Below are positions 9,329-17,715 of a stretch of DNA of 64,000 nt, in pieces. The DNA is from Ferruginibacter sp. (lineage in GTDB: Bacteria; Bacteroidota; Bacteroidia; Chitinophagales; Chitinophagaceae): positions 1 through 64,000 of the forward strand of contig JAHBTN010000008.1 in the NCBI GenBank assembly GCA_019638575.1, in the 5' to 3' direction. Made by a program: the position numbers and the translations under genes. The notes under the pieces are model-generated. The model was not told where the DNA came from, did no database searches, and saw only the letters and a list, made by a program, of their open reading frames with translations. The stretch's first letter is position 1; every line of letters begins with the position of its first letter.

Positions 9329-9982
9329 TTAAACAAACTTTTTTGCGTCTTCTAAAAATTTAGCAAGGCCTATATCGGTTAAAGGATGTTTTAATAAGCC
9401 CAGGATAGAATCGAGCGGTGCGGTGCAAACATCGGCCCCGGCCTCGGCACATTTAATAATATGATTGGGGTTGCGGATAGATGCAGCCAGTATTTCTGTT
9501 TTAAAACCCTGTACAGAATATATCTGCCTTATTTGGTGAATGAGTTCCATGCCATCCCAACCGCTATCATCAATACGGCCAATAAACGGCGATACATATT
9601 TAGCGCCTGCTTTTGCTGCTAAAATGGCCTGCCCGCTGCTGAATACCAGTGTGCAGTTTGTTCTTATGCCGTTATCGGTAAACCATTTCATTGCTTTTAC
9701 ACCATCTTTTATCATGGGTACTTTTACAACAATGTTGGGATGTATGGCAGCAAGTTTTTTGCCTTCGGCTATAATACCGTCAAAATCTGTTGAAATTACT
9801 TCGGCGCTTATATCGCCATTAACCATTTCGCAAATGGTTTTATAATGCCGGGTGATGGCTTCCTGGCCTTTTACGCCTTCTTTTGCCATCAACGATGGGT
9901 TGGTGGTAACACCATCTAAAATACCAAGGTCGTTTGCTTCTTTTATTTGTGCAAGGTTGGCTGTGTCGATAAAAAATTTCAT
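9329..9982 (-). CDS. Transaldolase / fructose-6-phosphate aldolase family
   Basis: A 217-residue short transaldolase (TalC/Fsa type), which moves dihydroxyacetone between sugar phosphates in the non-oxidative pentose phosphate pathway, in the cytoplasm. Seen: [10 protein letters not shown] start, GVTTNPSL, the Schiff-base lysine K87 in [15 protein letters not shown], and SPFIGRIDD. The length is normal for the short form. Whether it acts as transaldolase or as aldolase cannot be told from the motifs. A -7-like element TAATTTTG lies at 10019-10026 on the minus strand, 36 nt before the ATG. It is convergent with the small secreted protein, and separated from it by the 9271-9312 terminator. Confidence 0.93.
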   Translation of the reverse strand: MKFFIDTANLAQIKEANDLGILDGVTTNPSLMAKEGVKGQEAITRHYKTICEMVNGDISAEVISTDFDGIIAEGKKLAAIHPNIVVKVPMIKDGVKAMKWFTDNGIRTNCTLVFSSGQAILAAKAGAKYVSPFIGRIDDSGWDGMELIHQIRQIYSVQGFKTEILAASIRNPNHIIKCAEAGADVCTAPLDSILGLLKHPLTDIGLAKFLEDAKKFV

Positions 9983-10130
9983 GAATGTATTTTTATGATT
10001 GTTTACTTAATTGTACTGCAAAATTAAATTAAATGAAAGGTTTATACCGTAAATATTTATACAGCTTTAATAACAACCGGTAAAGGATTAAAAAGCATTA
10101 TTAAAATGCAGCCTTAGGTAAGAAGAGGGT

Positions 10131-10245
10131 ATAAAAAAAGGCAAGTTACTTACATCGCACCGCTCAACCATCTACCCTTGCTACCTTCCGGTCCTGGGGG
10201 AGTTCAACAGGAGCTGGTCGTATAAGACTTGCCGGCGCAAAGATA
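10131..10245 (-). ncRNA. ffs: Bacterial small SRP RNA (4.5S) with promoter and T-run
   Basis: On the minus strand, from about 10233 to 10140, is an RNA of about 94 nt closed by GGCAAGTC at one end and ACTTGCC at the other. Its apical part reads CAGGACCGGAAGGTAGCAAG, the strongly conserved SRP RNA domain that binds Ffh (asymmetric and symmetric loops with GGAAGG... AGCA). A -7 promoter box TATCTTTG sits immediately upstream (10238-10245) and a T-tract follows (10131-10139), so start and end are both marked. This RNA scaffolds the signal recognition particle for co-translational membrane targeting. The exact ends are estimated. Confidence 0.93.
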
Positions 10246-10285
10246 AGGAATTTGTGTGCAGTATTTTTTTACTTACACTAAATCA

Positions 10286-11626
10286 TTAAAAACTAATGCC
10301 GGGTTTATCGGTTCTTGATGCAATTTTTCCAACACCAATCAACTGGTCGGTGCGGTCGGTAAATGATTTATAATACATAAGAATGGTATAATCATTTTCT
10401 GTTTCCCAGTAATCGCCTTCCAGGTCATGCTTTTGAGCAGGGTTGTTTTTATCTACCGCTATATAAGTGTAATTATAATAACCTTGCTTTAAAAAAGCTG
10501 TTACTTCGTACACGCCCTTTGCCTCATTAAAAGTCATTTTGGTTTTATCGTTAAACTCGTAATTGGTTAACTGGCCTGCCAGGTAAATATCTTTATCGGC
10601 ATAGGGTTTTCCATCAGGCGTTGCAAGGCTAAAATATACGGTAGCAAAATCGCCCTGCCAGTAAGGGTTAATGGTTTCGTAGGTTTCAATAAGGTACATG
10701 CCATTAAGGTCTTTAAAATAAACATAGCGCTGCCCGCTGCGGTCTGCATCTGTAAACAAATAAATGTTGGTTGATGTTTTATTGTAATCGGCTTTTTGTA
10801 CACGGTCGCTTTGTAAACGAAAACTTCTTAAATCGAGCCAGCGCCATTCTTTACCACCCGGAAAAACACAACTGTTTTCGGTACTGTATTCAAGTGTATT
10901 GCCTCTTACAAAGGTTGGCCTTATATCTTTTATTGCATTATCCCATCGGTTGTTTTGTAATACCACCACTTTTATTTGCTGTGCGGCGCTAAATGTGTTT
11001 AGCCCGTTTATATTGGCATTAAACTGAATTTTTTGATGCGTTCTAAAAAGTTGCGGCGTAAACGGCTGTACCACCTGCCCGCTGATGGATGCTTTTTGCT
11101 CAAGCACCAGCATACGTTTGGTAAAAACCAGTTTGGAGGTATCGCCATCTAAATACACTTTTAAAATATAATTACCCGACATGGTTAAAGTGGTACTCCT
11201 GTCGGGCACTATGGCCTGGTAATGGGTGTACCTGGTTAATGCAATAGACGAATACCTGTAGGTAGAAATGCGCTGTTGGGTAAAACCTTTGATGTATAAA
11301 AAAGGGCTTATGTCCACAGGGTTCCAGTCGTAATCGCAAAGCTGAAAACAGTAGTAATAACTTTTTACATTGGCATCAAGGTCGTCAAAATTAAGTTCAA
11401 GTTGGTCGCTGCTGTTTAGTTTATAAACCGGCAGCGATAACTGGTCGCCATAAACATGAAAACGTACGGCTTTTACATTTTCTTTATAAACCGCATCGGC
11501 ATATTGTGCATTTGTAATAATGAACGAAAGGCCTGAGAGCGCCAGCAGCAATATTTTTTTATAAAATTTATTAACTCTTTTTTCATCATAGGGTAGTGCA
11601 TCATTTTTCATATCATGCCTGTTCAT
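10286..11626 (-). CDS. Type IX secretion system plug protein (DUF5103 family)
   Basis: A 446-residue secreted protein with an N-terminal signal (KILLLALSGLSFIITNAQ, residues about 24-41). It matches the DUF5103 family: an Ig-like first domain (VKAVRFHVYGDQLSLPVYKL), the LCDYDWNP and ISTYRYSSIALTRYTHY motifs, then GNYILKVYLDGD, and a second beta domain with YETINPYWQGDFATVYFSL. In the T9SS of Flavobacterium this family was identified as the Plug, which closes the periplasmic side of the SprA translocon. That role is carried over from the family. Together with the cargo genes at 1-4261 it indicates a working T9SS. It is divergent from the permease gene, with 44 bp between the starts. Confidence 0.85.
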   Translation of the reverse strand: MNRHDMKNDALPYDEKRVNKFYKKILLLALSGLSFIITNAQYADAVYKENVKAVRFHVYGDQLSLPVYKLNSSDQLELNFDDLDANVKSYYYCFQLCDYDWNPVDISPFLYIKGFTQQRISTYRYSSIALTRYTHYQAIVPDRSTTLTMSGNYILKVYLDGDTSKLVFTKRMLVLEQKASISGQVVQPFTPQLFRTHQKIQFNANINGLNTFSAAQQIKVVVLQNNRWDNAIKDIRPTFVRGNTLEYSTENSCVFPGGKEWRWLDLRSFRLQSDRVQKADYNKTSTNIYLFTDADRSGQRYVYFKDLNGMYLIETYETINPYWQGDFATVYFSLATPDGKPYADKDIYLAGQLTNYEFNDKTKMTFNEAKGVYEVTAFLKQGYYNYTYIAVDKNNPAQKHDLEGDYWETENDYTILMYYKSFTDRTDQLIGVGKIASRTDKPGISF

Positions 11627-11641
11627 GTTGTGTAAATAAAA

Positions 11642-11649
11642 TACATTTG
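11642..11649 (+). promoter_or_regulatory. -7 promoter element TACATTTG for the permease gene
   Basis: An exact match to the Bacteroidota -7 consensus TAnnTTTG, with its last G 22 nt before the TTG start at 11671. No clear -33 box was picked out. Confidence 0.5.
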
Positions 11650-11670
11650 TAAGATAACAAAAAATGCCAT

Positions 11671-12909
11671 TTGAATGTTTCAGTATTTATAGCAAAGCGT
11701 ATTGCCTTTAACAGGAAGGACGGGCACCGGGCATTTTCCAGGTTTATCATCAGGCTGGCTATTACCGCTACCGCTATAAGCGTTGCCATCATGATAGTGG
11801 CCATGAGTTTTGTAAACGGGTTTCAGCAGGTAATCAGCAATAAGGTTTTTAGTTTTTGGGGACATATAAGGGTGCAGCAAAGTATCGAAAACCGGGTAAG
11901 CATAGCCGAAGAATACCCTTTTGAAAAAAATGATTCTATTGAGAATTACCTGAAAAGTTTGCCGCAGGTGAAGTCTGTTGAAAAATTTGCCACTAAATCA
12001 GCCATCATTAAATTTAAAGCAGATATTGAGAGTGTATTACTGAAAGGTGTTGATAAAGATTTTGATTTTGGCAGGCTGCAGCCTTTTTTGCAATCGGGCA
12101 AATGGATTTCGTTTAAAGACAGTGGTTACAGCAACGAGATTGATATTTCGGCTTATACAGCCGCACAGTTAAAAGTAAAAGTAAACGACAGTGTTTTTGT
12201 TTTCTTTTTTAGAGAAGACGGCTCTAAAACTGCACGCTGGCTTAAGATTGCAGGCATTTATAAAACAGCCATTGAAGAATACGACAAGAATTTTGCTTTG
12301 GCCGATATCAACCTTATTCGCCGGTTAAATAACTGGCAGCCCAACGAGATTGGCGGTTACGAATTATTTTTAAACGATAACACAAAAACCGATTCGTTCA
12401 ATAATTATATTTATGCACAGTTGCCGCAAAGCTGGTATAGCAGGAGCATAAAAGAAATTTATCCCAATATTTTCGACTGGCTTGGCCTGCAGGGGCAGAT
12501 AAAAAATATGCTACTTATTATTATGATGGTGGTAGCAGTGGTAAACCTGGTAACCTGCCTTATTATACTTGTTTTGGAACGAACCCGAATGACAGGTGTG
12601 CTTAAGGCGCTGGGCGCATCTGACTGGATGGTACAACAGGTTTTTTTATACAATACGGCAGTGATTGCAATTACCGGTATTGCTGCAGGCACATTGCTTG
12701 GCTTGGGAATTTGCTGGCTGCAACAATTAACAGGTTTTATAAAACTGGATGAAGAAGCTTATTATATGAGCACTGCCCATGCTGATATTGTGTGGTGGCA
12801 GGTGTTGCTTATTTGTGTAGCCACATTGCTTGTTTCATTTGCCACTTTAATTATACCATCTGTACTTGTTAAAAAAGTAAACCCCGTTAAAGCAATTGGT
12901 TTTAGATAA
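11671..12909 (+). CDS. FtsX-like ABC transporter permease (LolC/LolE type)
   Basis: A 412-residue inner-membrane permease. The order is a short cytoplasmic start ([15 protein letters not shown]), TM1 at about 28-50, a long periplasmic domain, then three TM segments in the C-terminal FtsX domain ([55 protein letters not shown]). This topology is that of LolC/E, which extracts lipoproteins from the inner membrane with the ATPase LolD, or of a MacB-like relative; LolD is not here. The start is TTG at 11671; it puts N-V-S-V-F-I-A-K-R in the register usual for the family. The last residues NPVKAIGFR are also usual. Confidence 0.85.
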   Translation: MNVSVFIAKRIAFNRKDGHRAFSRFIIRLAITATAISVAIMIVAMSFVNGFQQVISNKVFSFWGHIRVQQSIENRVSIAEEYPFEKNDSIENYLKSLPQVKSVEKFATKSAIIKFKADIESVLLKGVDKDFDFGRLQPFLQSGKWISFKDSGYSNEIDISAYTAAQLKVKVNDSVFVFFFREDGSKTARWLKIAGIYKTAIEEYDKNFALADINLIRRLNNWQPNEIGGYELFLNDNTKTDSFNNYIYAQLPQSWYSRSIKEIYPNIFDWLGLQGQIKNMLLIIMMVVAVVNLVTCLIILVLERTRMTGVLKALGASDWMVQQVFLYNTAVIAITGIAAGTLLGLGICWLQQLTGFIKLDEEAYYMSTAHADIVWWQVLLICVATLLVSFATLIIPSVLVKKVNPVKAIGFR

Positions 12910-12957
12910 CCCATTTTTTTAATCAGCATTAAACACAATGTTGATGAATTTATTTAG

Positions 12958-13428
12958 TTATTTTATATAACCCGTAAAAGAAATGCCCTGCCGGTTTGTA
13001 TTGATAACATCCAGGCTGGCTGTGCCATTTTTATAAATGGTAAGAAACATTTTTTGAACACTTGTAACATCATTAGGTACAATGGTTACCTGCCAGCCCC
13101 TGCCACGTTTTATGGTTTTATTGCTGTACTCAAATTGTGTAGATGTAAATTTTATCCCGGTATCGGTTTCATCAACCGGCGCCACATAGGCCCTGCCAAA
13201 ATAAGGCAGGTAACTGATGATGGTATCTTTTGATATGGTAAGATCGTACCTGCCTGTTAGCTGTTGGCTGCTGCCTGTTTGTGGAATGGCCACCTGTGCT
13301 ATAAAAATATATTGTTGTGAAGATATTTTGTTGCTGATTGAAGCCGTATCTGTTTCCTGTGCATTTACTGTTGCTGAACCGGTAATGCCCAACAAAAGTA
13401 ACAGCATCATTGCTTTTAAATTTTTCAT
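12958..13428 (-). CDS. DUF4251 domain secreted protein
   Basis: A 156-residue protein with a signal peptide (MKNLKAMMLLLLLGITGSATVNAQ). The open frame continues upstream to 13593, but that extension reads the palindromic repeats and has no family look, so the ATG at 13428 is preferred. The mature part has the DUF4251 pattern: an N-terminal helix (NKISSQQYIFIAQVAIPQ), then YDLTISKDTIISYLPYFGRAY, FEYSNKTIKRGRGW, and a C-terminal beta part ending GISFTGYIK. The family is Bacteroidota-specific, exported, and without a known biochemical role. It is convergent with the permease gene, 48 bp apart. Confidence 0.85.
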   Translation of the reverse strand: MKNLKAMMLLLLLGITGSATVNAQETDTASISNKISSQQYIFIAQVAIPQTGSSQQLTGRYDLTISKDTIISYLPYFGRAYVAPVDETDTGIKFTSTQFEYSNKTIKRGRGWQVTIVPNDVTSVQKMFLTIYKNGTASLDVINTNRQGISFTGYIK

Positions 13429-13534
13429 GATTGTGTTGTATTTATATATGTACAGCATCAGAAAATATGCCAATGAGGGAACATTACTGTTAATTTTTTT
13501 GTGATTTATTTTTTTTGAAATAAGTTTTTTTGGC

Positions 13535-13747
13535 CCTGTTTCGTGACACACGAAACAGGTTAAGTAAACAATTGTGAGTGATTCGTGTGCCACGAAATAT
13601 TAATTGATTCGTGAGCCACGAATCATGGCGAAAGTAAACCTTTACATCTTTATTTCTTTAGCGGCTTTGCGTGCAATAGTTTTCACGCAAAGAAACAAAG
13701 TGGGCAAAGAAAATAAGTAATATTAAATGATTCGTGAGCCACGAATC
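13535..13747. repeat. Palindromic TTCGTGnGCCACGAA elements and left copy of a nuclease-flanking repeat
   Basis: The gene-free 338 bp between 13429 and 13766 holds four palindromes: CCTGTTTCGTG / CACGAAACAGG with spacer ACA (13535-13559), ATTCGTGTGCCACGAAAT (13581-13598), and GATTCGTGAGCCACGAATC twice (13606-13624 and 13729-13747). Between the last two is a 9-bp hairpin, CTTTGCGTG (13665-13673) / CACGCAAAG (13684-13692), within a segment that recurs almost intact at 14982-15056 on the other side of the nuclease gene. Confidence 0.85.
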
Positions 13748-13766
13748 AAGGCGATGAAATTGGCTT

Positions 13767-14861
13767 TTAAAGTATCAAAATGTCGTTGGGATCATCAACA
13801 ACAATCTGCGGCTTGCCCTTGTATTCGGTGATTAAGCCTTTTATGCAAATATTTTTATCAGTAAATAAATCAATTAAAGGCTGGCTAAACCTGGAATAAT
13901 TTTTACCAAAAATTATTATGGTAAGTGGATTGTTGGGGAATTTATCTCCAATAGATATTTGCGTGATGGCAGGGGTGGATCTTATGCTGTACACCCTTGA
14001 ACAAACAGTAACTTTTTTTCCTAAAAATTTTTCAGCATTTTTTACATCAATCCCATTCTTGTAAGTGGCTGTAATAGCTGAAAAATCAATAATGGGCGCC
14101 GGGCTGTAAAAAAGTTTATTTAAAACCAATGCAAGCCTGATGCCTGCTTTTAAGAGTTGTTTTTGTACTACCACCTTATTGGTTTGTAAATAATTTTCAT
14201 CCAGGATAAATCCCGGGAAATCATATACAGCACCTAATAAACTCCTGCTGTCGTACATCCATGAAACAAAATCTACTTCATGTAGCGTATCGCTCATTGT
14301 TTTATCATAAAATTGCAGGCAATCGGCGTCGGTAATTTTTGTAAGGTTTATAATATCTTCATCCCAAAACCAATGCAGGTTATGAGTTTTAATAGTATCA
14401 TATTGAATAACCACTTTATTACCTCCCAGGTCTTCATCGTAGGCTGCATGTAAGGGCATGTGTAAGTCGCCCATTAAGTGCAATATTATTAGCAGGTCGG
14501 TTCTAACCTGGTCTTCACATAAAAGTTTTTTGTGTTTAAGCTCATTATATGCAAGGGTAAGCCGGTTTATAATGTTATCGTTGTTGGAGGGGATATATTG
14601 CTGCCCTTTAGGAAAATCTACGTAATGCCAGCTTCGCATGAAATCGTAGTCGCTGTTACTTTTTACAATATCCATCCAGTTTGCGGCAGTATCAACAGTC
14701 ATATTGCCAAGTAACTTATAAATGTTTTGTTTTACATCATCATGTACAAAACGCATAGCCAGTCGGCCAACAATGGCATGCCCTTCAGGGCCCCAGGCTA
14801 ATAAACGGGAAGAGTTGCAGGTGCCGCAAAACAGCAGCACAGCTAAAATATATTTATTCAT
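13767..14861 (-). CDS. S1/P1-family nuclease with C-terminal OB-like domain
   Basis: A 364-residue secreted protein. After the signal peptide the mature chain should begin at Trp23, as in P1 nuclease where the N-terminal Trp helps bind zinc; then come H28 (WGPEGH), the NWMDIVKS Asp, HLMGDLHMPLH and DEDLGGNKV, which supply the trinuclear zinc ligands. Single-stranded nucleic acid or 3'-nucleotide hydrolysis in the periplasm or outside the cell is the family role. The nuclease domain ends at about residue 255. Residues about 275-364 are extra (KFLGKKVTVCSRVYSI, then TIIIFGKN, DKNICIKGLITEYKGKPQIV) and look like an OB-fold nucleic-acid-binding domain. The gene lies alone between near-identical intergenic repeats. 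Confidence 0.85.
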   Translation of the reverse strand: MNKYILAVLLFCGTCNSSRLLAWGPEGHAIVGRLAMRFVHDDVKQNIYKLLGNMTVDTAANWMDIVKSNSDYDFMRSWHYVDFPKGQQYIPSNNDNIINRLTLAYNELKHKKLLCEDQVRTDLLIILHLMGDLHMPLHAAYDEDLGGNKVVIQYDTIKTHNLHWFWDEDIINLTKITDADCLQFYDKTMSDTLHEVDFVSWMYDSRSLLGAVYDFPGFILDENYLQTNKVVVQKQLLKAGIRLALVLNKLFYSPAPIIDFSAITATYKNGIDVKNAEKFLGKKVTVCSRVYSIRSTPAITQISIGDKFPNNPLTIIIFGKNYSRFSQPLIDLFTDKNICIKGLITEYKGKPQIVVDDPNDILIL

Positions 14862-14950
14862 GCTTGAACTTGAATAACAAAAATAAGCATTTTAATAGTT
14901 GCTTATTATCTCCTCAACGTTTTGTTACAAACAAAATTGAAGTGTATAAA

Positions 14951-15056
14951 GTAATATTAAATGATTAGTGAGCCACGAATAATGGCGAAGGCAAACCTTT
15001 GGATCTTTATTTCCTTAGCGGCTTTGCGTGCAATAGTTTTCACGCAAAGAGATAAA
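14951..15056. repeat. Right copy of the nuclease-flanking repeat
   Basis: The segment repeats the left-side DNA in the same orientation: GTAATATTAAATGATT, then GTGAGCCACGAAT (14969-14981, inside a degenerate palindrome at 14963-14981), then a stretch matching 13625-13692 with few differences, including the 9-bp hairpin CTTTGCGTG (15022-15030) / CACGCAAAG (15041-15049). The rest of the 226-bp gap shows nothing else. Confidence 0.85.
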
Positions 15057-15087
15057 GCCGTTTAATATTTTACAGGAGATTAAATTT

Positions 15088-15717
15088 TTAATTTGAGATA
15101 CCAACCCGGTGTTTTACATATTCATTTTTTTTAAGTTCGTTTAGCATAAACATAGCCAGGTCGCCGGCATTTATTTTATAATTATTGGCAGCAGGCGGGT
15201 AATCGGCAGCTGTTGTAAAATCGCCGGTAGGCCCTGCATTGATAATATCGGGCGGGCAAACAAATGTCCAGTTGAGGTTGCTTTCTTTTAAAAGTTCATA
15301 GGCTTTCTGATGTTCTTTACCAACGGGTATATATTGTTTGGGATAATCTTTCTCATCTATCAACAGGCTGTTTTCACTGGCATTCAACACACCCATTCCT
15401 CCAATGGCCACTATTCTTTTTACAGGTAATTTTTGCATTTGTTTAATAATGTTCTTCATGCCCAGTGTACGGGCTTTATCGGTGCCGTCTGCAGCGCCGC
15501 CAATGGCAGATAGTACAGCATCGCAGCCCTGTATGGCATCAAATACTTCTGCTTCAGAAAATAATGCACCCTGTACAAGTTCTAAATTTTCTGTTTGTAA
15601 ATAATCTGTTGTATATACATTTCTTCCAAATGCTTTTACCTGGTAGCCCATGTATAATGCCTGCTGTACAATCATTTTACCAACCATCCCGGTGGCGCCA
15701 AATACTATCAGTTTCAT
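15088..15717 (-). CDS. NAD(P)-binding Rossmann protein (NmrA/atypical SDR type)
   Basis: A 209-residue cytoplasmic protein. The start MKLIVFGATGMVGKMIVQQA carries the GxxGxxG dinucleotide motif of atypical short-chain dehydrogenases, followed by VKAFGRN and LSAIGGAADGTD. The YxxxK catalytic pair of classical SDRs is not obvious, though KAYELLKESNLNWTFVCPP is the usual NmrA/BVR-B-like substrate region. The substrate is unknown; it may be a reductase, a sensor of nicotinamide redox state or an epimerase-like protein. It ends 70 nt from the repeat at 15056. The GNAT gene upstream is 26 nt away on the same strand, so the two may be co-transcribed. Confidence 0.8.
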   Translation of the reverse strand: MKLIVFGATGMVGKMIVQQALYMGYQVKAFGRNVYTTDYLQTENLELVQGALFSEAEVFDAIQGCDAVLSAIGGAADGTDKARTLGMKNIIKQMQKLPVKRIVAIGGMGVLNASENSLLIDEKDYPKQYIPVGKEHQKAYELLKESNLNWTFVCPPDIINAGPTGDFTTAADYPPAANNYKINAGDLAMFMLNELKKNEYVKHRVGISN

Positions 15718-15743
15718 GCTGTGTTAATTTGTACAAAGGTACT

Positions 15744-16034
15744 TTAATAAGCGCTGCGTACATCTTCAAATTCTTCTTTCCTTTTCTCCATTACGGCTTT
15801 TGCAAAAGGGCATAATGGTAAAATTTTAATATTGTTTTCTCTTGCAAATGTTGCAGCTGTATGCACCAGTTTATACCCAATATTTTGCCCCCTTAATGTA
15901 TCAGAAACTTCGGTGTGTTCAATTTCCATCAATTGTGGGTTTGCCATTGTATAAACCAATTCTGCAAGAGTAATGCCGCCTTCTTCAATATAAAATGTTC
16001 CTTTATTGTCTTTTTGTTTTTGTTGTATCTGCAT
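15744..16034 (-). CDS. Small GNAT-fold N-acetyltransferase (PF14542-like)
   Basis: A 96-residue protein of the short GNAT group. Residues 13-45 form the first beta strands (GTFYIEEGGITLAELVYT), MEIEHTEVSDTLRGQNIGYKLV holds the acetyl-CoA pyrophosphate loop in the R/Q-G-x-G/N-x-G/A style, and ILPLCPFAKAVMEK is the conserved end of this subfamily. Length is normal for the group. The acceptor is unknown. It is divergent from the trp operon, with 70 bp to the leader peptide start, and probably co-transcribed with the NAD(P)-binding gene. Confidence 0.85.
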   Translation of the reverse strand: MQIQQKQKDNKGTFYIEEGGITLAELVYTMANPQLMEIEHTEVSDTLRGQNIGYKLVHTAATFARENNIKILPLCPFAKAVMEKRKEEFEDVRSAY

Positions 16035-16104
16035 GGCAAAAATTTTATGTATTTACAAAATAAGTTTTTTTATTAAGTTTTTTGTTTTCATATTTGCAGT
16101 AACA

Positions 16105-16158
16105 ATGAAAATGATACTTACAAATAATAACAATTGGTGGTGGGGCATTTCTGAATGA
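16105..16158 (+). CDS. trpL: trp operon leader peptide with three consecutive Trp codons
   Basis: A 17-codon ORF reading MKMILTNNNNWWWGISE, ending TGA at 16156-16158. Three consecutive TGG codons (16135-16143) lie before a stem-loop series and a hairpin with a T-run, upstream of trpE. This is the classical arrangement in which ribosome stalling at Trp codons decides transcription termination. The peptide itself probably has no function after translation. It is too short for standard gene calling, but the Trp run and its place make it convincing. Confidence 0.9.
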   Translation: MKMILTNNNNWWWGISE

Positions 16159-16221
16159 TGTGCCATTGTTACTATTGTATAAATATATTTAGTTTAACCC
16201 GGCACAATGCCGGGTTTTTTT
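16135..16221 (+). promoter_or_regulatory. trp operon transcription attenuator
   Basis: Four pairing segments can be seen. Segment 1 (GGCA, 16144-16147) overlaps the last Trp codons. Segment 2 is TGTGCC (16159-16164). Segment 3 is GGCACA (16201-16206). Segment 4 is TGCCGGGTT (16208-16216). Segments 3 and 4, with AACCCGGCA (16196-16204) as the left arm, make the terminator followed by T7. Segment 2 pairs with 3 over six bases to make the antiterminator; 1 pairs with 2 when the ribosome finishes the leader. With low Trp-tRNA the ribosome should stall on TGG, free segment 2, and let transcription run into trpE. The 2:3 stem is short, so antitermination strength is uncertain. Confidence 0.85.
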
Positions 16222-16272
16222 ATTTGGTACCCGTAATAAAAAAGGAATGTGATTTAAAAGTTTTAAAATAAA

Positions 16273-17715
16273 ATGAAGAAAATAGCAATACAAACAAGTT
16301 ATAAAAAAATGCTTGCCGATGTGTTTACACCAGTGGGTATATATTTAAGATTGAGAGACCGGTTTAGAGATACCATCCTGCTTGAAAGCACCGATTTTCA
16401 TGCAGGCGAAAACAGTTTTTCTTTTATTGGCATCAATGCTGTTGCAGGTATTGAAATAAGCAACCCTGATTGTATTGAATTTAAACTACCGGGCCAAAAT
16501 GCCGAACGTATTAATATAGGTAAAGATGCTGATGTGCCTCAATGGCTGTGGAATTTTATGAACCGCTTTGAAATTAAAGAGCCGGCACCATACCCGGTTA
16601 GCATTGCACAGGGATTGTTTGGTTATACAAGTTTTGATGCAGTTAATTTTTTTGATAAAATTAAAATTAACAATGAAAGTATCAGCAAGGGTTTAACTGC
16701 ATCAGCATTACATAATATACCGCTTATTCGTTACAGGCTTTATCAGTATATTATTGCCATAAACCATTTTAAAGACGAGTTATTCATTTGTGAAAATCAT
16801 TTTAATGGAATTGAAAGTGAAGTTGAAATAATTGAAAGCCTAATAAAAAGTAAAGATGTTCCGGCTTTTCCTTTTCAAACTACAGGCCCCGAAACTACAA
16901 ATATTACTGATGCAGCTTTTAAGGAAATGGTTAATAAAGGTGTGGCAAATTGTTTCCGTGGCGATATTTTCCAGGTAGTGTTAAGCCGCAGGTTTGAGCA
17001 AAAATTTACAGGAGACGAATTTAATGTTTACCGTGCATTACGCAGCATCAATCCAAGTCCTTATTTATTTTATTTTGATTATGGCGATTATAAATTGATG
17101 GGCTCATCACCCGAAAGCCAGTTAATTGCTGATAAGGGAGAAGCAATGGTACACCCCATTGCAGGAACTTTTAAAAGAACGGGTGATGATGAGCAGGATA
17201 AATTACTGGCCACAAAACTTAAGGAAGATGAAAAAGAAAATGCCGAACATGTAATGCTGGTTGACCTGGCAAGAAATGACCTTAGCCGTATGTGTACTGA
17301 TGTAAATGTGGTACAGTATAAAAAAATAAATTATTACAGCCATGTAATTCACCTGGTAAGCGAAGTAAAAGGCAAGGTAGCACAGGGTGCTAACCCGTTT
17401 AAATTACTGGCAACCACATTTCCGGCGGGTACTTTAAGCGGCGCTCCCAAAATAAGGGCGTTACAATTGATTGCTGAATATGAAACAACGGCAAGAAGTT
17501 ATTATGGCGGCGCCATTGGTTTTATTGGATTTAATGGCGCAGTAAACCATGCAATCATGATTCGTACTTTTTTGGCTAAAAGCAATACATTGATTTACCA
17601 GGCCGGTGCCGGTATTGTTGCTGCAAGTAACCCCGATAATGAATTACAGGAAGTAAATAATAAATTAAATGCTTTACAACAAGCCATTGAAATGGCACAA
17701 AATATTGGACGATGA
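16273..17715 (+). CDS. trpE: Anthranilate synthase component I
   Basis: A 480-residue chorismate-utilising enzyme that makes anthranilate from chorismate and ammonia supplied by TrpG, the first committed step of tryptophan synthesis. The N-terminal feedback site LLES is at residues 36-39. The catalytic domain shows FQVVLSRRFE, PSPYLFYFDYGDYKLMGSSPE, HPIAGTFKRTGDDEQD, DLARNDL and the GTLSGAPKIRA / GGAIGFIGFNG motifs. Length is normal. It begins 52 nt after the attenuator T-run and overlaps trpG by four bases (ATGA). The Trp-binding LLES motif suggests feedback inhibition in addition to attenuation. Confidence 0.97.
   Translation: MKKIAIQTSYKKMLADVFTPVGIYLRLRDRFRDTILLESTDFHAGENSFSFIGINAVAGIEISNPDCIEFKLPGQNAERINIGKDADVPQWLWNFMNRFEIKEPAPYPVSIAQGLFGYTSFDAVNFFDKIKINNESISKGLTASALHNIPLIRYRLYQYIIAINHFKDELFICENHFNGIESEVEIIESLIKSKDVPAFPFQTTGPETTNITDAAFKEMVNKGVANCFRGDIFQVVLSRRFEQKFTGDEFNVYRALRSINPSPYLFYFDYGDYKLMGSSPESQLIADKGEAMVHPIAGTFKRTGDDEQDKLLATKLKEDEKENAEHVMLVDLARNDLSRMCTDVNVVQYKKINYYSHVIHLVSEVKGKVAQGANPFKLLATTFPAGTLSGAPKIRALQLIAEYETTARSYYGGAIGFIGFNGAVNHAIMIRTFLAKSNTLIYQAGAGIVAASNPDNELQEVNNKLNALQQAIEMAQNIGR

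Noticed and set aside
13429..13593. N-terminal extension of the DUF4251 protein (55 residues)
   Set aside because: It reads through palindromic repeats, and the internal ATG at 13428 gives a normal signal peptide.
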